From: Desulfatitalea sp. BRH_c12
GTDB taxonomy: Bacteria; Desulfobacterota; Desulfobacteria; Desulfobacterales; Desulfosarcinaceae
Direction: 5' to 3'
DNA: 64,000 nucleotides
Assembly: GCA_000961655.1 (NCBI GenBank)
Contig: LADR01000023.1
Coordinates: forward strand, 124,001-188,000
Below the pieces are notes generated by a model. That model saw nothing but the letters and a program-made list of their open reading frames with translations, was not told the DNA's origin and ran no database searches. Positions 36,569 through 45,837 of the stretch are shown in pieces; the first letter of the stretch is position 1; each line of letters begins with the position of its first letter. Position numbers and translations under genes: made by a program.

Positions 36569-37546
36569 TCACCTTCTGTCCAAGTCTGCGGCATAACCGG
36601 TGCGCGGATCGGCCTTTATTCTTTCTATTCGCTCGGAACCGACCAGATCCAGTAAGCCTTGTTGATCGGCCAGGGTGAGAATATGGCTATCAAGATAAGC
36701 CTTGAATAGACGGTCGTTCTTTGCGGCAATGGCATAGGCTTTCAGATAAACAGGATCGTAATCGTAGTGGTTATAACATGCGGTCGGGTAGGCGCCATAG
36801 GGAATGTGAACCACGGCATCGACATGAATGAAGGGAATCTGATTCTGCTCCGAATTCTTTCTCAGCGCATCGTCATCTACCAGTTCTTCACAGGTCACCA
36901 CCAGGTGCCTGGCTGCCTTGGCCTGTTCAACGTCGGCAAAGGTCAGCCCTTGCATCCTGCAATTGCCTCTGCGATCGGCCTTTTGGACATGGATGAAGGT
37001 GACATCCGGAGTGATCGCCGGCACTAGAACAACCTTGTCGGCGCCGCTCCAGCCATTGAAGGGGTTGTCCATTACAATCAGTTTTTGATCGGGTAGTTTT
37101 TCTTCGGCACACCGCATCGCTGCTGGAAAGCCCCATTTGGCAATGATATCCGTTCCAAGAGACGAGCGGGTAGGCAGGAAGGGAACGCCCATGGCGCCGG
37201 CCAGAAAGCGTAAGGTCATCTGGTAGTTGGAATAATCTTCAACCTGGATGGTGCCTTCCTGAACCGCCTTTTTGAACCGGATACAGGTCGCGGCGAATTT
37301 GCCCGAGCCGCCGTAGGCGATCTCAATTTTCGCGACGCAGCCCGCCCCGATCAGTTCATCGACCCCTTGACCATTGGAATGTACATAAAGGTGGAGCCCG
37401 GTGATGTTTTGCCGGATAATTTCGTACACAGCCGCCATGGGGTTGCGATTGATGGTAAATCCGCCGATGGACAGATGGCAGCCGTTGCGGACAAACGAAG
37501 TCACGGCCTTTTTCAGGCTCGTTACCTTATCGTTGGCAAGCTTCAT
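36569..37546 (-). CDS. gctA: CoA-transferase subunit A, glutaconate type
   Basis: The 325-residue protein resembles the alpha subunit of Acidaminococcus glutaconate CoA-transferase throughout: VRNGCHLSIGGFTINRNPMAAVYEIIRQ, QVEDYSNYQMTLRFLAGAMGVPFLPT, VDAVVHIPYGAYPTACYNHYDYDP. With gctB it forms the heterotetrameric enzyme. The ATG at 37546 follows AAAGGATG and overlaps the stop of the upstream membrane-protein gene by four bases. This couples the transferase to that membrane protein. Confidence 0.87.
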   Translation of the reverse strand: MKLANDKVTSLKKAVTSFVRNGCHLSIGGFTINRNPMAAVYEIIRQNITGLHLYVHSNGQGVDELIGAGCVAKIEIAYGGSGKFAATCIRFKKAVQEGTIQVEDYSNYQMTLRFLAGAMGVPFLPTRSSLGTDIIAKWGFPAAMRCAEEKLPDQKLIVMDNPFNGWSGADKVVLVPAITPDVTFIHVQKADRRGNCRMQGLTFADVEQAKAARHLVVTCEELVDDDALRKNSEQNQIPFIHVDAVVHIPYGAYPTACYNHYDYDPVYLKAYAIAAKNDRLFKAYLDSHILTLADQQGLLDLVGSERIERIKADPRTGYAADLDRR

Positions 37547-38532
37547 CGCTTCACATCCTTTCTGCTTGCAGGGGGTGCATCGAGAGGGATGCATGGCTTC
37601 GGCGGGATAGGGGAGCGGCCAAGTTTCATAATGGCACCGACACCCCATACCACTGCCACGGCCAGCACAATGCGGGGCACTGTAATCCAGAAGGGCATTA
37701 CGCCAATGGCCACAAACAGCAGCGTATCTTCCAATAATGAATGATTGATGGCGATATGATAATTGAGCAGGTCGGCATGTTCGGGAAGGATTTCCTTGCG
37801 TTCGACCGCTTCAATCATGATGGCTGAACCATAGGCCAGGCCCAGGATCTGAGCGACCAGCCACAGAAAGGAACTCTCTTTGGCCAACCCCATGACGCGC
37901 ATCAGAGGGGCGAACAGTTGTGACAGGAAATCGATGATTTTAAATTCTTTCAAAATGTTCTGCAAAATCATCAGGCCTGTGACGATCAGCGAAATTTTCA
38001 GAATCAGCCAACCGGATTTGATCAGCCAGTCGCCCAGCAGGACACCTATGGTGTCAAAAACGACCATTTGCTGAACCGCGTGTCCCGTGCCGAGCTGTTC
38101 GGGCAAAAGTATATTCAGCACGATGGCCGCCACAAAAGAGGTGATCAACCGGAGCATCAACATGATCACGGCCGAAGAGCCGGTTTTCTTTTGGATCGCG
38201 GTTTCTACTACCATATTATGCGCGATCAAACACATGAGCGCGAGAATCGTAATTTCGCGCATATCCAACGGCAAGGTTGCAATGATGGCAATGGCCGCGT
38301 AGATGTTCAGCAAGATGCTGGAGATAAAAACAAGGGCCGATTCCCCGGGCAGTCCGATAATCGAAAATACCGGGGTGAGCAGGTTCGCCAATTGCGCTAT
38401 AAAGCCCCAATGTTGAAGCAGGCTCACCGCCAGACTGATCGGCAAGATGATTTTTATCAGCCACCAGACGGTCCTGAGCGCCTTGGGGATCGCCGTTCGA
38501 GCGCTGTTGTAAAGCCGATCTGAGTTATTCAT
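37543..38532 (-). CDS. Nucleoside recognition (Gate) domain membrane protein
   Basis: The 329-residue protein has about eight membrane helices. It carries two Gate-type modules (LPGESALVFISSILLNIYAAIAIIATLPL and AKESSFLWLVAQILGLAYGSAIMIEAV), similar to SpmA/SpmB and YjiH-type proteins. These proteins are presumed transporters but substrates are mostly unknown. Here it is the first gene of a three-gene operon with gctA and gctB (ATGA overlap), which suggests it moves the organic acid or a related substrate handled by the CoA-transferase. That link is inference. Confidence 0.8.
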   Translation of the reverse strand: MNNSDRLYNSARTAIPKALRTVWWLIKIILPISLAVSLLQHWGFIAQLANLLTPVFSIIGLPGESALVFISSILLNIYAAIAIIATLPLDMREITILALMCLIAHNMVVETAIQKKTGSSAVIMLMLRLITSFVAAIVLNILLPEQLGTGHAVQQMVVFDTIGVLLGDWLIKSGWLILKISLIVTGLMILQNILKEFKIIDFLSQLFAPLMRVMGLAKESSFLWLVAQILGLAYGSAIMIEAVERKEILPEHADLLNYHIAINHSLLEDTLLFVAIGVMPFWITVPRIVLAVAVVWGVGAIMKLGRSPIPPKPCIPLDAPPASRKDVKR

Positions 38533-38709
38533 GCCAGTGTTCCATGTGCGCCGTGTCTCCATTGATTGAATCCGAATCCATTGTTCGGTGACTTTATCAA
38601 AGAGATTGCAGCCGTAACAGCGGAAAAAGTGGTTTTTGAACTTTTTGGCGTTTTTTTAAATCTGATTCTCTGCGTCTCCTCTTCCTGAAGTGTGGAATAA
38701 AACCTATTT

Positions 38710-38818
38710 CAACTTTCGGGGTCCAAACGCTGGTGAGGGCGGGTGGTCCGCGCCACACGCTCATTTTGCTCAGGTGAGGCTAAAGGTGTGTGTAGGGTCG
38801 GTGCCATCCCGAAAGTTG
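38710..38818. repeat. Small element with 11-bp terminal inverted repeats
   Basis: CAACTTTCGGG (38710-38720) and CCCGAAAGTTG (38808-38818) bound a 109-base segment. It contains GGTGAGGGCGGGTGGTCCGC and a second GGTGAG, and it shares GGGTGGTCYGCGCCAC and GTCGGTGCCAT-CCCGAAA with the palindrome at 28829. It has no coding capacity. It resembles a non-autonomous palindromic repeat and sits between two divergent operons in the gap 38533-38952. Confidence 0.65.
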
Positions 38819-38845
38819 AGACCTAACTTAATAAAAATTACAATC

Positions 38846-38875
38846 TTGACACAATGAATGTCTTTTAGTTATTAA
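38846..38875 (+). promoter_or_regulatory. Candidate promoter for the TAXI-TRAP operon
   Basis: TTGACA (38846-38851) and TATTAA (38870-38875) are 18 bases apart, about 75 bases before the TAXI gene. Confidence 0.5.
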
Positions 38876-38952
38876 ATGTTTATATAGTGTCGGTTCATCC
38901 TTAACCGCCGCATCGGCCCGCTGCGGCACCTGCGAGTAAAAGGAGAGCGATT

Positions 38953-39945
38953 ATGAAAAGGATCTGTCTGGTGGCATTGGCATTGATGTTGTTTACCGCC
39001 AACGTGTATGCTCAGGAAGCCAAGGTGATCATCGCTACCGGCGGAATAGGCGGTGTTTACTACTATTATGGTACCCAGATTTCCGAGATAATAAGCAAGA
39101 ATAAAGTCGCCACCGCAACTGCCATCCAGACAGCCGCTTCCGTGGATAACATGATGCTGCTTCGCGATAAAAGCAATCCGGACAAATCCAGCTTCTTTAT
39201 CGGCACCGTTTTGCCTGACACAGCCTATTTCACTGTGACCGGCAAGCACGAAAAATTTGCTGAAAAGCCCGCCAAGGCCGCCATTTTGTGGATGATGTAT
39301 CCCAACTATCTGCACGTCGTGACCACGGAAAATTCCGGCATCAAGACGCTTTCCGACCTGGCCGGCAAGCGTGTATCCACTGGTGCCCCAGGCTCCGGAA
39401 CCGAATTCACCGCCTTGAACCTGCTCAAGGCCGCCGAAATCGACCCGGCCAAATTCAGGAAATGGGAAAAACTGGGGGCCAAGGAGTCAGACGAAGCCTT
39501 GGCCAACGGAACACTGGATGCTTATGTCTGGTCCGGCGGGCTGCCCACAGGTTCGATTGTCGAACTTGCTAATACCTTGAAACGAAAAGGGACCAATCTT
39601 TTTATCGTCCCCCTGCCGGACAGCGATCCGGGCGTGGCTGCTTTTAAGAAAGAGTTTTCCGGTCTGGCCGACAGTCAGGTGATTCCCAAGGCCGTTTACG
39701 GCACAGCGGAAGACACCCCGACGCTGGCCTTCTGGAATATGTTCGTCGGACCCGAGTCGCTTCCCGAAGACCTGGCCTACAACATGGTGAAGGCCGTCTT
39801 TGAAAACCTGCAAACGCTGCATTCATCCGTCAAAGCGGCCAGGGATACCACTGTAGAAAATTCGTCTCGTTTCGTCGGCAAAACCGCCATTCCATTTCAT
39901 CCAGGGGCAGTAAAGTACTTTAACGAAAAAGGTCTCTCGAAATAA
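38953..39945 (+). CDS. TAXI family TRAP transporter solute-binding protein
   Basis: The 330-residue protein has a cleavable signal peptide (KRICLVALALMLFTANVYAQ). The TAXI core follows: VIIATGGIGGVYYYYGTQISEI, SDLAGKRVSTGAPGSGTEFTALNLL, and an internal AYVWSGGLPTGSI. It should bind its solute in the periplasm and deliver it to the fused TRAP permease downstream. TAXI substrates are often dicarboxylates or amino acids, but the one here cannot be inferred. AGGAGAG precedes the ATG. Confidence 0.92.
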   Translation: MKRICLVALALMLFTANVYAQEAKVIIATGGIGGVYYYYGTQISEIISKNKVATATAIQTAASVDNMMLLRDKSNPDKSSFFIGTVLPDTAYFTVTGKHEKFAEKPAKAAILWMMYPNYLHVVTTENSGIKTLSDLAGKRVSTGAPGSGTEFTALNLLKAAEIDPAKFRKWEKLGAKESDEALANGTLDAYVWSGGLPTGSIVELANTLKRKGTNLFIVPLPDSDPGVAAFKKEFSGLADSQVIPKAVYGTAEDTPTLAFWNMFVGPESLPEDLAYNMVKAVFENLQTLHSSVKAARDTTVENSSRFVGKTAIPFHPGAVKYFNEKGLSK

Positions 39946-39954
39946 ACGCAGCGG

Positions 39955-40353
39955 ATGATCAGGTCCCGTTTGATGATCGTGAGTTTCATGGTGGTCTGCT
40001 TGCTGGGGATTTTTTTTAAGCCTGCCGTGATTCGAACTGACCACAATACCCGACTGGCAGCGTTTTTCCGCTGGCAGTCGGGTCAGATTCGATTTGTCAA
40101 TTCAGTCACCGAACGTCCCGTTACGATCCGTTTTAATATCGGCAGGCGCTTCCACGGGTTCTCCTTTTTCACGGACGAGACAACCGAAGCATACTACACC
40201 CATGGTCTTTACGACATGAATGAGACGGTTGTCGAAGAATCCACCGATCATCTCAGTTTTTGCTCGGTCAAGGGAATCTCTCTGGAAATTGGGTTTTATA
40301 CGATTGAAGTAAAAGATGGATGCCTGGAGGTTGCCCTTTTATGGACACTGTAG
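39955..40353 (+). CDS. DUF1850 domain protein
   Basis: The 132-residue protein has an N-terminal hydrophobic segment (about residues 5-25), probably a signal anchor, and a beta-rich extracytoplasmic part. Segments such as TRLAAFFRWQSGQIRFVNSVTERPV fit the DUF1850 family, which almost always sits between TAXI binding proteins and their permeases. Its role is unknown; an accessory in substrate capture is likely. It begins nine bases after the TAXI stop and overlaps the permease start by 13 bases. Confidence 0.82.
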   Translation: MIRSRLMIVSFMVVCLLGIFFKPAVIRTDHNTRLAAFFRWQSGQIRFVNSVTERPVTIRFNIGRRFHGFSFFTDETTEAYYTHGLYDMNETVVEESTDHLSFCSVKGISLEIGFYTIEVKDGCLEVALLWTL

Positions 40354-42431
40354 TGAAACGCGTGCTGGCGGTTGTTGCGATCATCGGGACCCTCTACCAT
40401 ATTTACCTGGTCATTCATCCCCATACGCCTTTCGCCGATCTGAGGATTTCGGTTCTCGATCTGACCCAGGTGCAGCGGGCTGCGCACGTTTTCCTGATCG
40501 CGCTATTGGGATACCTTGTCAGTTATCTGCGTATAAGACCCCGCAGTAGAATCGGCGCTTTGCCTTTTGCCATCATGACGGTCCTGATCATGATAGAATT
40601 CGTCCGTCTCGACTTGCCTATAGCGCTAAAAGGATTTGCTGTCGTCATATGGGCTTGCACCATGCTGCCGACCCTTCTCCATTCGACGCAGAAGTGGTCC
40701 AATATTGCCTGCGCCCTTCTCAGCTTTTTGCCGTTTGTCTACTTGATGATCACTTATGAAACATTGATCTACCGGGCCATTATGCCCGAGCCATGGGATC
40801 TGATCATGTCGTATACCGAGATCCTGTTGGTACTGGGCGTTATTTTTCGTATGAGTGGTCCGATCATGCCGACACTCGTGATGGTATTTCTGCTCTACAA
40901 TCTTTACGGCGATGCCATACCCGGGCTTTTTTCCAATCCCGGCTTCGATTTCGACATGCTGCTGGGTAAGATGTATGCCGAAACCGAAGCAGGCATCTTT
41001 GGTTCGATCACCGGCGTTTCGCTCAAATATCTCATTTACTTCACCATCATGGGGGCGATCGTAACCCGGCTGGGTTTCGGACAGATCATTGCCAACATTG
41101 CCCTGCTTTTTGTCGGTCGCAGCCCGGCCTCACCAGGCAGGTCCTGCTCGGTGATGGCGGTGCTGATGGGGATGTTTTCAGGATCGGGCGCTGCCGACAC
41201 TCAGTTCGTGGCCACACTGACCAAGCCGCTTTTCGAAAAAGTGGGCTACGACAAGCTGGTTGCCGCCGGCGTGATTGCAACCGTCGGATCGATTGCCTAT
41301 ATCACACCTCCGGTGATGGGATCGATCTCGTTCATCATGGTCGAACTGCTCTCGATTCCCTACTCGTCAATCATCCTTATGGCGATCGGTCCCATGCTCC
41401 TGTACCTCTTTGGAATTGTGACGTACAACGAACTTTATGTCAAAAAGGAAAAACTGCCGCAGCTTGAAATTTCAGCCCTGATCGACTTTTCCTACTTTAA
41501 ACGCTACTGCTACGTATTTATCCCCATCGGCTTTATCATCTTCATGATCTACAGAGGTTTTTCCATTAATCTCACCGTCACTTCGGCGGCGATTCTTTTT
41601 GTGGTGTTCGCCTATGCCGACCCCAGCCTCAGGCCGCCGTTTCGAAACCTGCTGAAAGCATTGGAAGAGGGCATCATCGGCCTGCTGCCCATTGCCAGCG
41701 CGGTGATCGCCGCCAATATGATTATGTCCATGATGGTCATGAGTGGGTTGGCCTCAAAATTTTCGATTATCCTGATGACAATATCCGGAAGCAGCATTTT
41801 GCTGGCCGTGTTGTTTACAGGGTTTTTCAGTCTTGTTTTGGGAATGGGGGTCCCTCCGATCGCCACCTATGTTCTGACATCCGCCCTGACGGCCCCCACC
41901 ATTCAAAAACTTGCCATGCTCAACGGTATCCCCGAAGAAGCCGCCTTACTGGCGACGCACATGTTTTTGTTCTACTTTGCCGTTCTGGCCGAGGTTACAC
42001 CGCCGGTGGCGCTTTCCGCCTACGCCGCAAGCTCGGTTATGGGAACCGACCCAATTCGAACAGGAGTGTATGCCGCTCGCGTGGCTTTGCCAAAATACCT
42101 GATCGGACTCACGCTTATTCTGTCTCTGAGTGGGACCGCGTTGCTGATAGTCCCGGTAATTCAGGCACTGCCGCTTGGCGAGGCAATCGCGCATATCTTT
42201 TTTACTTTTTTATTCACCATCATGGGTATCTTTTATTTGAATGTTGCCGTGGTAGGATATTTCAGAGAAAACATGTCCACACTGGAGCGCTATGTCGTTG
42301 GCCTGTGTGCTGTCTTATTGTTCTATCCTTCCTATATGTTAAGTGTTGGCGCTTTAGTGGTCTCCACCCCTTTGTTGATCCGCAAAGTGATAAAGACGCG
42401 CACAGTCGTTCAACCATTACACCATTCCTGA
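40341..42431 (+). CDS. TRAP transporter fused 4TM/12TM permease
   Basis: The protein of about 696 residues fuses the small DctQ-like and large DctM-like TRAP subunits, as is usual in TAXI systems. It has some 16 or more membrane helices. TRAP signature segments are FSGSGAADTQFVATLTKPLF, AAGVIATVGSIAYITPPVMGSISF and LGMGVPPIATYVLTSA. It uses ion gradients for uptake. The ATG at 40341 follows GGAGG by 13 bases; an in-frame ATG at 40320 is the alternative. It is the last gene of the TAXI-DUF1850-TRAP operon. Confidence 0.92.
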   Translation: MDTVVKRVLAVVAIIGTLYHIYLVIHPHTPFADLRISVLDLTQVQRAAHVFLIALLGYLVSYLRIRPRSRIGALPFAIMTVLIMIEFVRLDLPIALKGFAVVIWACTMLPTLLHSTQKWSNIACALLSFLPFVYLMITYETLIYRAIMPEPWDLIMSYTEILLVLGVIFRMSGPIMPTLVMVFLLYNLYGDAIPGLFSNPGFDFDMLLGKMYAETEAGIFGSITGVSLKYLIYFTIMGAIVTRLGFGQIIANIALLFVGRSPASPGRSCSVMAVLMGMFSGSGAADTQFVATLTKPLFEKVGYDKLVAAGVIATVGSIAYITPPVMGSISFIMVELLSIPYSSIILMAIGPMLLYLFGIVTYNELYVKKEKLPQLEISALIDFSYFKRYCYVFIPIGFIIFMIYRGFSINLTVTSAAILFVVFAYADPSLRPPFRNLLKALEEGIIGLLPIASAVIAANMIMSMMVMSGLASKFSIILMTISGSSILLAVLFTGFFSLVLGMGVPPIATYVLTSALTAPTIQKLAMLNGIPEEAALLATHMFLFYFAVLAEVTPPVALSAYAASSVMGTDPIRTGVYAARVALPKYLIGLTLILSLSGTALLIVPVIQALPLGEAIAHIFFTFLFTIMGIFYLNVAVVGYFRENMSTLERYVVGLCAVLLFYPSYMLSVGALVVSTPLLIRKVIKTRTVVQPLHHS

Positions 42432-42658
42432 TGAAGACCAGGTGGAAGTCGGCTGTCTGAATCAGTTGTTTTGATAGGCTTAATAAAGTGCGTCAAAGGG
42501 GAATGACATTGTTGAAGAGGGTGCAGGTAAAACGGGAATGCGTATTTCATACAACAAAATTATATGAAAATTTTCGCTGAAACAGTAACACGCTGGGCAG
42601 GAAGATTCATGAGGAACCGATTCACTGCCCAGGGCAACTTTTACTTGATGACTTGTTG

Positions 42659-42889
42659 TTATTCAATAATTTCGAGGACAGTGCGCTTTTTAACCTTGGA
42701 TGACACCGCGCTGAGAATCGTTCGCATGGCTTGAGCGGTTCGCCCCTGCTTGCCGATAACTTTGCCTAGATCCTCTTTTGCTACTTTCAATTCCAGGACC
42801 GTTGTCTGATTTCCTTCAACTTCAGAAACAGTAACCTCATCGGGATTGTCCACCAATGACTGCGCAATAAAATTAATCAGTTCCTTCAT
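42659..42889 (-). CDS. khpA: KH domain RNA-binding protein KhpA-like
   Basis: The 76-residue protein is a single KH domain with the GKQG loop in [21 protein letters not shown]. It matches the KhpA (YlqC) family, which partners with KhpB/Jag and binds small RNAs and mRNAs in several bacteria. In many genomes it lies in the rpsP-rimM-trmD region, but here it stands alone. AGGAGAGG precedes the ATG. Confidence 0.9.
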   Translation of the reverse strand: MKELINFIAQSLVDNPDEVTVSEVEGNQTTVLELKVAKEDLGKVIGKQGRTAQAMRTILSAVSSKVKKRTVLEIIE

Positions 42890-43280
42890 TTCACCTCTCC
42901 TTTTACCGACGGTTTGATTCGAACCCTAGGCAGATAATAAGGATTCAACTGCAACTGCGCCTCTACTGATGGGGGTGGTGGGTGTTTGAGAGCATTATAA
43001 CAGCGAAAAGTCAAAAGGCAATACTAAATAAATACTGTCAAAATGCGGTAAAATATTAAGTATAAAACTGTTTAAACGCCTGATACCCAAACAATAATTA
43101 GGATAAAACCGGCCTTGGCCGGCTCGAAAATTCGCTTGCGGGGCAATAATTTCATTGCAGTTGCTTATTGGAAGATATGGCAGGGGGCGGTAAATCTATT
43201 TATATGAGGTAAAGTATTTCATAGACCTGAAGGGACCTGGCGACCTCAATGCGGATGCAAGTGATCTTATAAACGCCAAA
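42890..43280. other. Intergenic region upstream of khpA
   Basis: Nearly 400 AT-rich bases lie between the khpA start and the terminator of the next gene. The only structure I see is CCGGCCTTGGCCGG at 43109-43122, a near-perfect palindrome without a T-run. No gene or RNA is recognisable. Confidence 0.4.
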
Positions 43281-43323
43281 ACAAAATCGGGTACAATTCC
43301 AGACACCAGGAATTGTACCCGAT
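43278..43323 (-). terminator. Strong hairpin terminator after the ABC binding protein gene
   Basis: ATCGGGTACAATTCC (43286-43300) and GGAATTGTACCCGAT (43309-43323) form a perfect 15-pair stem with an eight-base loop. On the minus strand it is followed by TTTGTTTTGG. It lies about 50 bases past the stop of the minus-strand binding-protein gene. Confidence 0.75.
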
Positions 43324-43376
43324 ACATCATTTTGATATCCATCAGGGACGATGAACCGCTGAGGAACGAGTTCTCG

Positions 43377-44720
43377 CTACTTTTTGAAAGCCGCCAGCAT
43401 CCAGGGAGGAATGACATAGGGCTGGAGGCCCTTGATCGTCAGCTCATTGCTTTTTTCAGGTGGTTCGACGCTGTATTCGAAATAGGGCGCCATCCATTTG
43501 AAATGGGGCCACACGGCAACCATTTTTCCTTCCTGCCATTGAAATCCAAGACCGGTGGTAAAACCCGGGCCATATTTGACATCATGAAGGTGACGCCCCT
43601 GTTCATCTTTTTCATAGGCGCGCAGACCGCTCGGAATTACTGTGACTTTATCCTCGAAATGAGCGACGATTTTATCATTATTGATGGACCCAGCCTTCTC
43701 GATTGAGTCCACCACGCTTTTAATGACAGTGTAGGTATCGGAGGTCATGGTCGGAACATCGCCAAAGCGATTGTAATATTCTTCTACAAAGGGTCCGGTC
43801 ATTTCGTTAATTTCCGCGCCTCTGACATAAGAAGTAATGGTCATGACATAGTTGCACATGCCCCGGGTCTCTTGCCAGAAGTTGGTTTTTTGGGCCTCCA
43901 CATTGATGCCGACCTGAACGGCGGGAAGTTTCATCTCGCCTGCCTGTCGGGCCAATGGGCCACCCACCGAACCTGAAACGATCGTGAAAATGATATGCGC
44001 GCCCCCGCGCTGAATGGCGGCCAATTCAGCACTTACATCCTGCGCATTGGCGGCTGGTCGCCACGTGCCGACAACTTCCATTCCCATCTTGGGAAGAAAG
44101 GATTCCGATTCTTTGACCATTGAATCGACCCACATGGCTTTTTCAGCGACAATAGCGACTTTGACGCGATCGATTTCCAATTGTTTTTTTAAATGGGTCG
44201 CCACACTGCGGACCTGGTTAAAGCTGGCTTTTACGAGGTAATTGGAGTTGAACGGAGAACCCCGGAACCAATATTTATATCGGTCGTAATCCCTGGCGAC
44301 GCGTGCGCACAATTCGGGATGGGCCGCGCCCGTGCCGATAAACAACGTTTTATTGTCCATGGCGATGTCTTGCATGGCCAAAACCGCTTCTGTTCTGAAA
44401 CCACCGGTAACCATGTTGACCTTGTCGCGTTGAACGAGATCCTGCATCGCACTTACGGCGGTCGGGATACTGATAAATTCATTAGAATCGGCCTTATAGA
44501 GCTCGATTTTTAACTTTCTGTTGCCGACTTTGATGCCGCCTGTGGCATTGATTTCATCGGCGGCCATTTCGGCGCCGTTCCACATTCCCTTGCCCTGGGC
44601 AAACTGCATTGGACCGATGATCCCGATTTTGTAAACATCCGCCGCCATTACCGGAAAACAAGTGACAATCATGAACAAACACAACAATGGAATGAAGCCG
44701 AACCATCTTAACCTTTGCAT
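43377..44720 (-). CDS. ABC transporter substrate-binding protein, branched-chain amino acid (LivK) type
   Basis: The 447-residue protein has a signal peptide (RWFGFIPLLCLFMIVTCFPVMA) and a type I periplasmic binding fold. It begins DVYKIGIIGPMQFAQGKGMWNGAEMAADEINATGGIKVGNRKLKIEL in outline. It is expected to bind amino acids, amides or aromatic acids in the periplasm. The ATG at 44720 follows AGGGGGAG and starts the signal peptide. No permease or ATPase genes flank it, so it is an orphan. It could serve a transporter elsewhere or act as a sensor partner for the adjacent kinases. Confidence 0.87.
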   Translation of the reverse strand: MQRLRWFGFIPLLCLFMIVTCFPVMAADVYKIGIIGPMQFAQGKGMWNGAEMAADEINATGGIKVGNRKLKIELYKADSNEFISIPTAVSAMQDLVQRDKVNMVTGGFRTEAVLAMQDIAMDNKTLFIGTGAAHPELCARVARDYDRYKYWFRGSPFNSNYLVKASFNQVRSVATHLKKQLEIDRVKVAIVAEKAMWVDSMVKESESFLPKMGMEVVGTWRPAANAQDVSAELAAIQRGGAHIIFTIVSGSVGGPLARQAGEMKLPAVQVGINVEAQKTNFWQETRGMCNYVMTITSYVRGAEINEMTGPFVEEYYNRFGDVPTMTSDTYTVIKSVVDSIEKAGSINNDKIVAHFEDKVTVIPSGLRAYEKDEQGRHLHDVKYGPGFTTGLGFQWQEGKMVAVWPHFKWMAPYFEYSVEPPEKSNELTIKGLQPYVIPPWMLAAFKK

Positions 44721-44937
44721 AAAGCTCCCCCTTTTCTGATGCAGTTTGGGCATTGCTCCAAAAACCTGCGCAAATAGCGTACTTTAAGAGAAAAAGATAC
44801 CTACGTCGGTCCTTTACGTATATCGGCAAGTCTGGGAAAAAGATTAATATTGATTATCGATGTTTCACTATTGATAATTGAGAGTTATTCTATTTTTTGA
44901 ATAATGCTGAAGATTTGAGCATAATGTCGGCTTTCTG

Positions 44938-45837
44938 TCAATCTGGAAAGCATTTTGGCAGATTCATGTGAAACAGGGCTCCCTGCCCGAGCTCACTTTC
45001 CACAACAAGGTCGCCGCCCATGGAACGGGTGAGAATCCGCGCGATGGCCAACCCCAAACCGTGACCGCTGCGCGCAATACCCACATGCGGTGCGACTTGT
45101 TTGTAGCGTAAAAAAATGGCCTCGTGATGGGAGGGCGCTATTCCGGGCCCGTCGTCGCGTACCGAAACAGTTATGCGTTCGTGCTGACAGGACAGGTTAA
45201 GCAATAGGTGACGTCTCCTGTATGAAAAGCCGTTTTTAATCAAATTGCCAACGATATACCTGAATTTGGTTTCATCCTGTGTGATGGCGATGCCCTCGGC
45301 AGCGGATGTCGCATCCAGACGAATGCCTTTTTGGGCCAAAAACGCCAAGCGTTCATTCATACCGCCCATTGTTTTCATTTGTTCAAACAAATCAGGGTCG
45401 CAAGATTCAACCACCTCTATCAGGGTATGCTGGATCGTGCGTAACGGTTGGAACGAGCGGCAATGAAAACAGACGGCTTGCGCGCGGCCGACTTCCAGCA
45501 ATTCGCCGAGCATCTCCCTCGTTTTTTGCGCATTGCGTAAAATGCGCATAAGGATCCGTTTCTGACGGTCTGCCAATGGCACCTGGGAGTCCTGTTTGTC
45601 TATCAGCAAGTGAGCCCCTGTTTCAATGACGCTGACCGGATCTTTAAGTTCATGGACGAGAAATTCTATGTTCACTTCTCTGAAAAAATGATCTTCCAAT
45701 GCGCATGTATTGGGTGAATTCACCTCGCGGTCGATTCCATGCGGAACGCCGTCGATTGAATCCAGAGGACAAGCGGCGCTCACATCGCTATCATTCCGTT
45801 TATTTTCCATATGCGCGTCCCGTTCCCCGTTGTTCAT
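44938..45837 (-). CDS. Histidine kinase with HisKA and HATPase domains
   Basis: The 299-residue soluble protein has a short N-terminal region, a HisKA-like helix with the phosphoacceptor in EFLVHELKDPVSVIETG, and a HATPase domain. The ATPase shows N box NLIKNGFSY, G1 VRDDGPGIAP and G2 SGHGLGLAIARILTRSMGGDLV. It has no sensor domain or membrane segment of its own. Its ATG overlaps the stop of the upstream GAF/HisKA gene by four bases, so the two proteins are probably made together. No response regulator is adjacent. Confidence 0.83.
   Translation of the reverse strand: MNNGERDAHMENKRNDSDVSAACPLDSIDGVPHGIDREVNSPNTCALEDHFFREVNIEFLVHELKDPVSVIETGAHLLIDKQDSQVPLADRQKRILMRILRNAQKTREMLGELLEVGRAQAVCFHCRSFQPLRTIQHTLIEVVESCDPDLFEQMKTMGGMNERLAFLAQKGIRLDATSAAEGIAITQDETKFRYIVGNLIKNGFSYRRRHLLLNLSCQHERITVSVRDDGPGIAPSHHEAIFLRYKQVAPHVGIARSGHGLGLAIARILTRSMGGDLVVESELGQGALFHMNLPKCFPD

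Noticed and set aside
43286-43323. 15-bp perfect inverted repeat considered as ends of a mobile element
   Set aside because: The loop is only eight bases and T-rich sequence follows on the minus strand, so a terminator is the simpler reading.
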